This document shows positions 32,720 through 36,428 of a stretch of 36,428 bases of DNA, piece by piece. The stretch covers positions 1 to 36,428 of the forward strand of contig JADGPC010000211.1 of assembly GCA_017882645.1 (NCBI GenBank), in the 5' to 3' direction. The position numbers were made by a program, and so were the translations under genes. The notes beneath the pieces were generated by a model. The model did no database searches. It had not been told where the DNA came from and saw only the letters and a list, made by a program, of their open reading frames with translations. Positions within the stretch are counted from its first letter, which is position 1, and every line of letters starts with the position of its first letter. Origin of the DNA: Streptosporangiales bacterium. GTDB taxonomy: Bacteria > Actinomycetota > Actinomycetes > Streptosporangiales > Streptosporangiaceae.

Positions 32720-34180
32720 ATGACCGACTGGCCAGACGACTGGTTTCGCGACCCCGCGGCGGGAGCGAAACAGCCAGGTGACGGGTCCGAATCCGGGCCA
32801 GGAACCGCGGGAACCGGAAATGCTGGCCCGGCTAATGCCGAGCCCACCGTGCAGCTCCCTTATCGCTCGCCGGGAGGCGGGCCGGCGGCACCGCTCGGCC
32901 GGCCGGCCGGCGCCGCCTCGGTGACCAGGCCGGGTCAGCGCCGCCCAGGATCCGCTGGGCCGGCCGCACGCCCCGGCCGGCCTGGACCTGGCGGGGCCGG
33001 CGGAGCTGGCGGACCGGGCGGACCCGGCCGACCCGGCGGACCCGGCGGACCCGGCGGACCCGGCGGACCCGGCCTACCGCCCGGCAGCTGGCCAGCTCAG
33101 CCTGCCGCGCGCACGCCGAGCCGGCCGGCCCGGCCGCCGCTGATGCCGGGCGCCGGTGCCGGCGGGCGGGGACCAGGCGGCTACTCCGGCCAGCCCGGCT
33201 GGCGGCGGTGGCTGCGGCCGCGGCCGATCTTCGCCCTGATCGCCGTCCTGCTCTCCCTCGCGATCGTCGGCAGCATCGCCACGTACTTCTACATGGACTC
33301 CAAGCTGACCAGGAAGAACATCCTCGTCGACTACGCCGGCCGGCCGGCCCCGGGGGCGGGCCAGAACTGGCTGATCACCGGATCGGACAGCAGGCAGGGC
33401 CTGAGCCGCAAGGAGGAGCGAAAGCTGGCCACCGGACACGACATCAGCGGCCGGCGTTCCGACACGATCTTGGTCTTGCACCTGCCGAGCAACGGCGGCC
33501 GGCCGGTACTGGTCAGCCTGCCCCGCGACTCGTACGTGCCGATCCCTGGCCATGGCTCGGACAAGATCAACGCCGCGTACGCGCTGGGCGGGCCGAAGCT
33601 GCTCGCCGAGACCGTGCAGAACGTGACCGGGCTGCATATCGATCACTACATGGGGATCGGGTTCGGCGGCTTCGTCCGGGTCGTCGACGCGATCGGCGGC
33701 GTCCGGCTGTGCCTCAAGGCTCCGCTGGTCGACCCGGCCGCCGGCCTGCACCTGCACAAGGGCTGCCAGGTGCTCAACGGCGCCGAGGCACTCGGCTTCG
33801 TCCGGTCCAGGCACAACTTCGCGACGCAGGACCTCCAGCGGATCCAGAACCAGCGGCTCTTCCTTCGTGCTCTGCTCCGCAAGCTGACCAGCGCCGGCGT
33901 CCTGGCCAATCCGTTCGCCGCGCTGCCGGCCGCGTCCGGCGTGGCCGGCACGCTCACCGTCGACAGCGGGACGCACCTGTACCAGCTGCTGAAGGTGGCG
34001 TTCGCGCTGCGCAACCCGATCACGACGACCGTACCGATCGGCAACTCGAACTACGTCACGCCGAGCGGGCAGGATGCGCTGCTGTGGGACCGCACCCAGG
34101 CGCTGCAGCTCTTCCGCGACCTGCGCAACGACCAGCTGGTACCCAAGAGCCTGATCACCGGATCTAAGCAGGCGGGCTAG
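32720..34180 (+). CDS. LytR-CpsA-Psr (LCP) family glycopolymer transferase
   Basis: LCP proteins attach teichoic acid, arabinogalactan or capsule polymers to peptidoglycan outside the membrane. The 486-residue protein has a long cytoplasmic Pro/Gly-rich head (about 1-165) with GGPGGPGRPG repeats, then TM PIFALIAVLLSLAIVGSIAT (about 170-192). The LCP domain carries LITGSDSR, RRSDTILVLHLP, VSLPRDSYVPIPG, DKINAAYALGG, and VRSRHNF with DLQRIQNQR. These include the pyrophosphate-contacting Arg and Asp residues. There is no C-terminal LytR_C domain. Start ATG 32720 opens MTDWPDDWFRDPA, common for this family in actinobacteria. Which polymer it transfers cannot be read from sequence. Confidence 0.94.
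   Translation: MTDWPDDWFRDPAAGAKQPGDGSESGPGTAGTGNAGPANAEPTVQLPYRSPGGGPAAPLGRPAGAASVTRPGQRRPGSAGPAARPGRPGPGGAGGAGGPGGPGRPGGPGGPGGPGGPGLPPGSWPAQPAARTPSRPARPPLMPGAGAGGRGPGGYSGQPGWRRWLRPRPIFALIAVLLSLAIVGSIATYFYMDSKLTRKNILVDYAGRPAPGAGQNWLITGSDSRQGLSRKEERKLATGHDISGRRSDTILVLHLPSNGGRPVLVSLPRDSYVPIPGHGSDKINAAYALGGPKLLAETVQNVTGLHIDHYMGIGFGGFVRVVDAIGGVRLCLKAPLVDPAAGLHLHKGCQVLNGAEALGFVRSRHNFATQDLQRIQNQRLFLRALLRKLTSAGVLANPFAALPAASGVAGTLTVDSGTHLYQLLKVAFALRNPITTTVPIGNSNYVTPSGQDALLWDRTQALQLFRDLRNDQLVPKSLITGSKQAG
33019..33073 (+). repeat. 9-bp GGCGGACCC-type array in the LCP gene
   Basis: About six near-identical 9-bp units (core GACCCGGCG) encode the GPGGPG(R) stretch of the cytoplasmic head. Exact copies on the 3' side show recent slippage. 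Length is probably variable between strains. Confidence 0.85.
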
Positions 34181-34216
34181 GCCGGCCGACTGCGCGCCGG
34201 TGCTGCTCGCGGCGAG

Positions 34217-34260
34217 TTCAGCGCTGTCTCAGCCCGCCTTCAGGCAACGTTCAGCCAGAA
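34217..34260 (+). promoter_or_regulatory. Four (T/C)TCAG direct repeats at 11-bp spacing
   Basis: TTCAGCGCTGT, CTCAGCCCGCC, TTCAGGCAACG and TTCAGCCAGAA follow one another from 34217, 34228, 34239 and 34250. One helical turn of spacing is the signature of tandem OmpR/PhoP-family binding. The array ends 4 bases before a -10-like GACAAT and covers the -35 zone. The OmpR-type regulator encoded directly downstream is the obvious candidate to bind it. Confidence 0.75.
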
Positions 34261-34264
34261 GGCG

Positions 34265-34270
34265 GACAAT
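34265..34270 (+). promoter_or_regulatory. Putative -10 box (GACAAT) of leaderless ompR-type gene
   Basis: GACAAT ends 6 bases before ATG 34277; no ribosome site is present. Its position directly after the TTCAG array suggests an activator-dependent promoter lacking a good -35. Confidence 0.5.
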
Positions 34271-34276
34271 GGACAG

Positions 34277-34996
34277 ATGAGCACCGCCGCCGGAGACCGC
34301 CAGCAGCCTGCCGCGAAGCTGCTGGTCGTCGAGGATGAGCCCAACATCCTCGAGCTGCTGGCGGCCAGCCTGCGCTACGCCGGGTTTGAGGTCGTCACCG
34401 CGGCGGCGGGCTCCGACGCCGTCCAGGCGGCCCAGCGGCACCGGCCCGATCTCATCGTGCTCGACGTCATGCTGCCCGACATGGACGGCTTTGACGTACT
34501 GCACAGGCTCCGCGGCGGCGGCACCCGCACCCCGGTGGTGTTCCTGACGGCACGCGACTCCACCGAGGACAAGGTCCGCGGGCTGACGCTCGGCGGCGAC
34601 GACTACGTCACCAAGCCGTTCAGCCTGGAGGAAGTCATCGCGAGGATCCAGGCCGTCCTGCGGCGGACCCGCGGCGGGGCGGCTGAGCCGTCGCCCAGGC
34701 TGGCCTTCGCTGACCTCGAGCTCGACGAGGACAGCCACGAGGTGTGGCGCAACGGCACCCAGGTGCAGCTGTCGCCAACCGAGTTCAAGCTGCTCAGGTA
34801 CTTCATGCGGAATGCCGGCCGGGTCCTGTCCAAGATGCAGATACTCGACCACGTCTGGGATTACGACTTCCGGGGCGACACCGGCATCGTCGAGTCCTAC
34901 GTCTCCGTGCTGCGCCGCAAGATCGACGCGTCCGAGCCGCACCTGCTGCACACGCTGCGCGGTGTCGGCTACGTCATGCGCCTTCCGTCGTCCTAG
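34277..34996 (+). CDS. OmpR/PhoB-family response regulator
   Basis: The 239-residue protein has a receiver (about 14-128; VVEDEP, acceptor D63 in LIVLDVMLPDMDG, K in DDYVTKPFSLEEV) and a winged-helix DNA-binding domain (about 145-235). The latter reads QVQLSPTEFKLLRYFMRNAG, then VLSKMQILDHVWDYDFRGDT, then VSVLRRKIDASEPHLLHTLR and GVGYVMRLP. It resembles the actinobacterial TcrX/TrcR/MprA group. It is followed 14 bases later by its kinase. The upstream TTCAG array suggests autoregulation. Targets are unknown; proximity to the LCP gene hints at envelope stress. Confidence 0.95.
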   Translation: MSTAAGDRQQPAAKLLVVEDEPNILELLAASLRYAGFEVVTAAAGSDAVQAAQRHRPDLIVLDVMLPDMDGFDVLHRLRGGGTRTPVVFLTARDSTEDKVRGLTLGGDDYVTKPFSLEEVIARIQAVLRRTRGGAAEPSPRLAFADLELDEDSHEVWRNGTQVQLSPTEFKLLRYFMRNAGRVLSKMQILDHVWDYDFRGDTGIVESYVSVLRRKIDASEPHLLHTLRGVGYVMRLPSS

Positions 34997-35010
34997 CCGG
35001 GCACGCTCCG

Positions 35011-36428
35011 ATGGCCTCGTCACCAGGCTCCGGGACCTCTGGCCCGACCGGCTTCTGGCGATCGCTCCGGGAGCTGCCAAGCCGGACGCCGCTCAGGGTC
35101 AAGCTGATCGCCGCCGTGCTGACGCTAGTGACGGCCGCTCTCGCCGTGATCAGCATCGCCGGCATTGCGTTCCTGCGCAGTTATCTCCTCCATCAGGCCG
35201 ACCATGAGCTCCGCGCCGCGGCTTACGCCAACACAAGCACGATCATCTACCCGTACCTCTTTCTCGGTGCAGGCCCACAACCCGACTACGGCGGCCTGTC
35301 CGTCCAGTGGCTGCCGGTCAGCGGCAAGCTGCAGCAGGTCGTCGCCGACTACTCCGGATTCAGGGGCGGGCAGCTGGTCCCCGGGCCATCGGTCCAACCG
35401 ACAGATAGCTGGCTCTACAAGCCAGGACCCGCGAACTACCGCGCCGACAGCTGGCTCAACACCCGAGGGGCCCCGGTCTCGGCGCCAGTCACCGTCCACG
35501 CGTCGTCGGGCAACGGCCGCTGGCGTGTCGTCAGTTCGGCCGCTACCTTCCACGGCCCGGGCGGCCAGGTCGTCAAGGGCACGATCATCCTGGGCATCGA
35601 GGTGACGACGCCCTACCGGACCCTCAACGAGCTGACCATCATCGACCTGATCGTCAGCGGTGCCTTGCTCGTCGTACTGGCGATCTTCGGCATCGCCGTC
35701 ATCCGCTCCAGCCTGCGGCCGCTGACCGACATCGAGCGGACCGCGGAGGCCATCGCGGCAGGTGATCTCGGCCGCCGCGTGCCTGAGCGTGACCCGCGCA
35801 CGGAGGTCGGCAAGCTGGGCCGCTCACTCAACGCGATGCTGGCCCAGATCGAGTCCGCTTTTCGCGCGCGAACCGCATCCGAGGAATCGGCCAGGCAGTC
35901 AGAAGATGCGGCCCGCCGGTCCGCGCTCGCCGCGAGCCGGTCGCAGGACCGGCTGCGGCAGTTCGTCGCCGACGCCAGCCACGAGCTGCGGACGCCGCTG
36001 ACCGCGATCCGCGGCTACGCCGAGTACTACCGTCAGCGCGGCGGCGTCGGCGGCCTGGCGACCGACGAGCCGCCGGCGGACAGCCAGCCGGCCGGCTCAG
36101 CGACCGCCTCCGACCCCAGTGTCCCGGCTGGTCCGCTCACCCGCTCCGACCTCGACCACCTCATCGAGCGGGTCGAGAGCGAGGCCACCAGGATGGGCGT
36201 GCTCGTCGACGACATGCTGCTGCTGGCCCGGCTCGACCAGCAGCGGCAGCTCGAATTCCGCACCGTCGACCTGCTCGCGATCGCCGCTGACGCGCTGCAC
36301 GACGCGCGTGTCATCGCGCCGAAGAGGGCCATCAACCTGACCGTCGGCACGCCGGAAGCGCCGCTGGTCACCGGCGACGAGGTCGGCCTGCGGCAGGTCG
36401 TCGGCAACCTGATGAGCAACGCCATGAC
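35011..36428 (+). CDS. Sensor histidine kinase, 3' end outside window
   Basis: The frame from ATG 35011 stays open to the window end (472 codons). TM1 lies at about 30-56 (LIAAVLTLVTAALAVISIAG). About 150 extracytoplasmic residues follow, then TM2 at about 208-230 (IDLIVSGALLVVLAIFGIAV). HAMP reads LRPLTDIERTAEAIAAGDLG. HisKA has H324 in FVADASHELRTPLTAIRGYA, split from its second helix by an insert of about 25 residues rich in Pro, Ser and Ala (DEPPADSQPAGSATASDP). The sequence ends at the start of the ATPase N box (RQVVGNLMSNAM). It pairs with the OmpR-type regulator just upstream and resembles TcrY/MprB-like kinases of actinobacteria. Confidence 0.94.
   Translation, partial: MASSPGSGTSGPTGFWRSLRELPSRTPLRVKLIAAVLTLVTAALAVISIAGIAFLRSYLLHQADHELRAAAYANTSTIIYPYLFLGAGPQPDYGGLSVQWLPVSGKLQQVVADYSGFRGGQLVPGPSVQPTDSWLYKPGPANYRADSWLNTRGAPVSAPVTVHASSGNGRWRVVSSAATFHGPGGQVVKGTIILGIEVTTPYRTLNELTIIDLIVSGALLVVLAIFGIAVIRSSLRPLTDIERTAEAIAAGDLGRRVPERDPRTEVGKLGRSLNAMLAQIESAFRARTASEESARQSEDAARRSALAASRSQDRLRQFVADASHELRTPLTAIRGYAEYYRQRGGVGGLATDEPPADSQPAGSATASDPSVPAGPLTRSDLDHLIERVESEATRMGVLVDDMLLLARLDQQRQLEFRTVDLLAIAADALHDARVIAPKRAINLTVGTPEAPLVTGDEVGLRQVVGNLMSNAM

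Noticed and set aside
33019-33073. Repeats in the LCP gene as a CRISPR or regulatory array
   Set aside because: They are in-frame 9-bp units that encode a Gly-Pro stretch; no spacers.

Overview
The window is high-GC DNA (roughly 68-70% by eye). A WhiB-like regulator, a GAF-ANTAR protein, an actinobacterial LCP protein, frequent GTG starts and many apparently leaderless genes all point to an actinomycete, perhaps a soil lineage near Streptosporangiales. That placement is inference; no rRNA or marker tree is available here.

Layout. 1-2338: a 5'-truncated VWA-type protein, an FMN-binding PPOX-like protein, oligoribonuclease (orn) and tRNA-His(GTG) followed by an intrinsic terminator. 2574-6043: a three-PAS histidine kinase, then two aldehyde dehydrogenase remnants joined head to head, closed by a strong hairpin. 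6094-11121: a DUF6924-type protein, an NhaA antiporter fused to a DsbA-like thioredoxin domain, a small Cys-rich protein, and a TetR regulator with a clear palindromic operator upstream of a hemerythrin-SRPBCC fusion.

11149-18343 (minus strand) is the centrepiece. It is a six-gene chemosensory operon in the order MCP, CheW, CheA-REC, CheB, CheR, then a response regulator fused to a PIG-L/LmbE-type zinc deacetylase. All five junctions are 4-base ATGA overlaps. There is no flagellar gene, stand-alone CheY, CheZ, CheC or CheD in the window. The architecture suggests a chemosensory array whose output is control of a deacetylase rather than motility.

18455-23996: a second copy of the small Cys-rich gene with its own conserved 44-bp leader element, a PPOX protein, a DUF302 gene cut by one in-frame TGA, an alpha/beta hydrolase, a methyltransferase, several small membrane proteins, a possible sigma-factor scrap and a WhiB-like protein. 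24168-31112: a stress-signalling block with a PAS-GAF-PP2C phosphatase, a frameshifted GAF gene, a GAF-ANTAR protein, and a coupled trio of receiver-PP2C, CHASE3-HAMP kinase and Rcp1-like receiver. 31210-36428: a DUF6328 membrane protein coupled to a methyltransferase, an LCP glycopolymer transferase, and an OmpR-type regulator with its kinase (truncated by the window end). The OmpR gene is preceded by four TTCAG-type repeats at exact 11-bp spacing.

Signal transduction dominates, and several decayed genes (ALDH pair, DUF302, GAF, SnoaL-like) lie among the intact ones.
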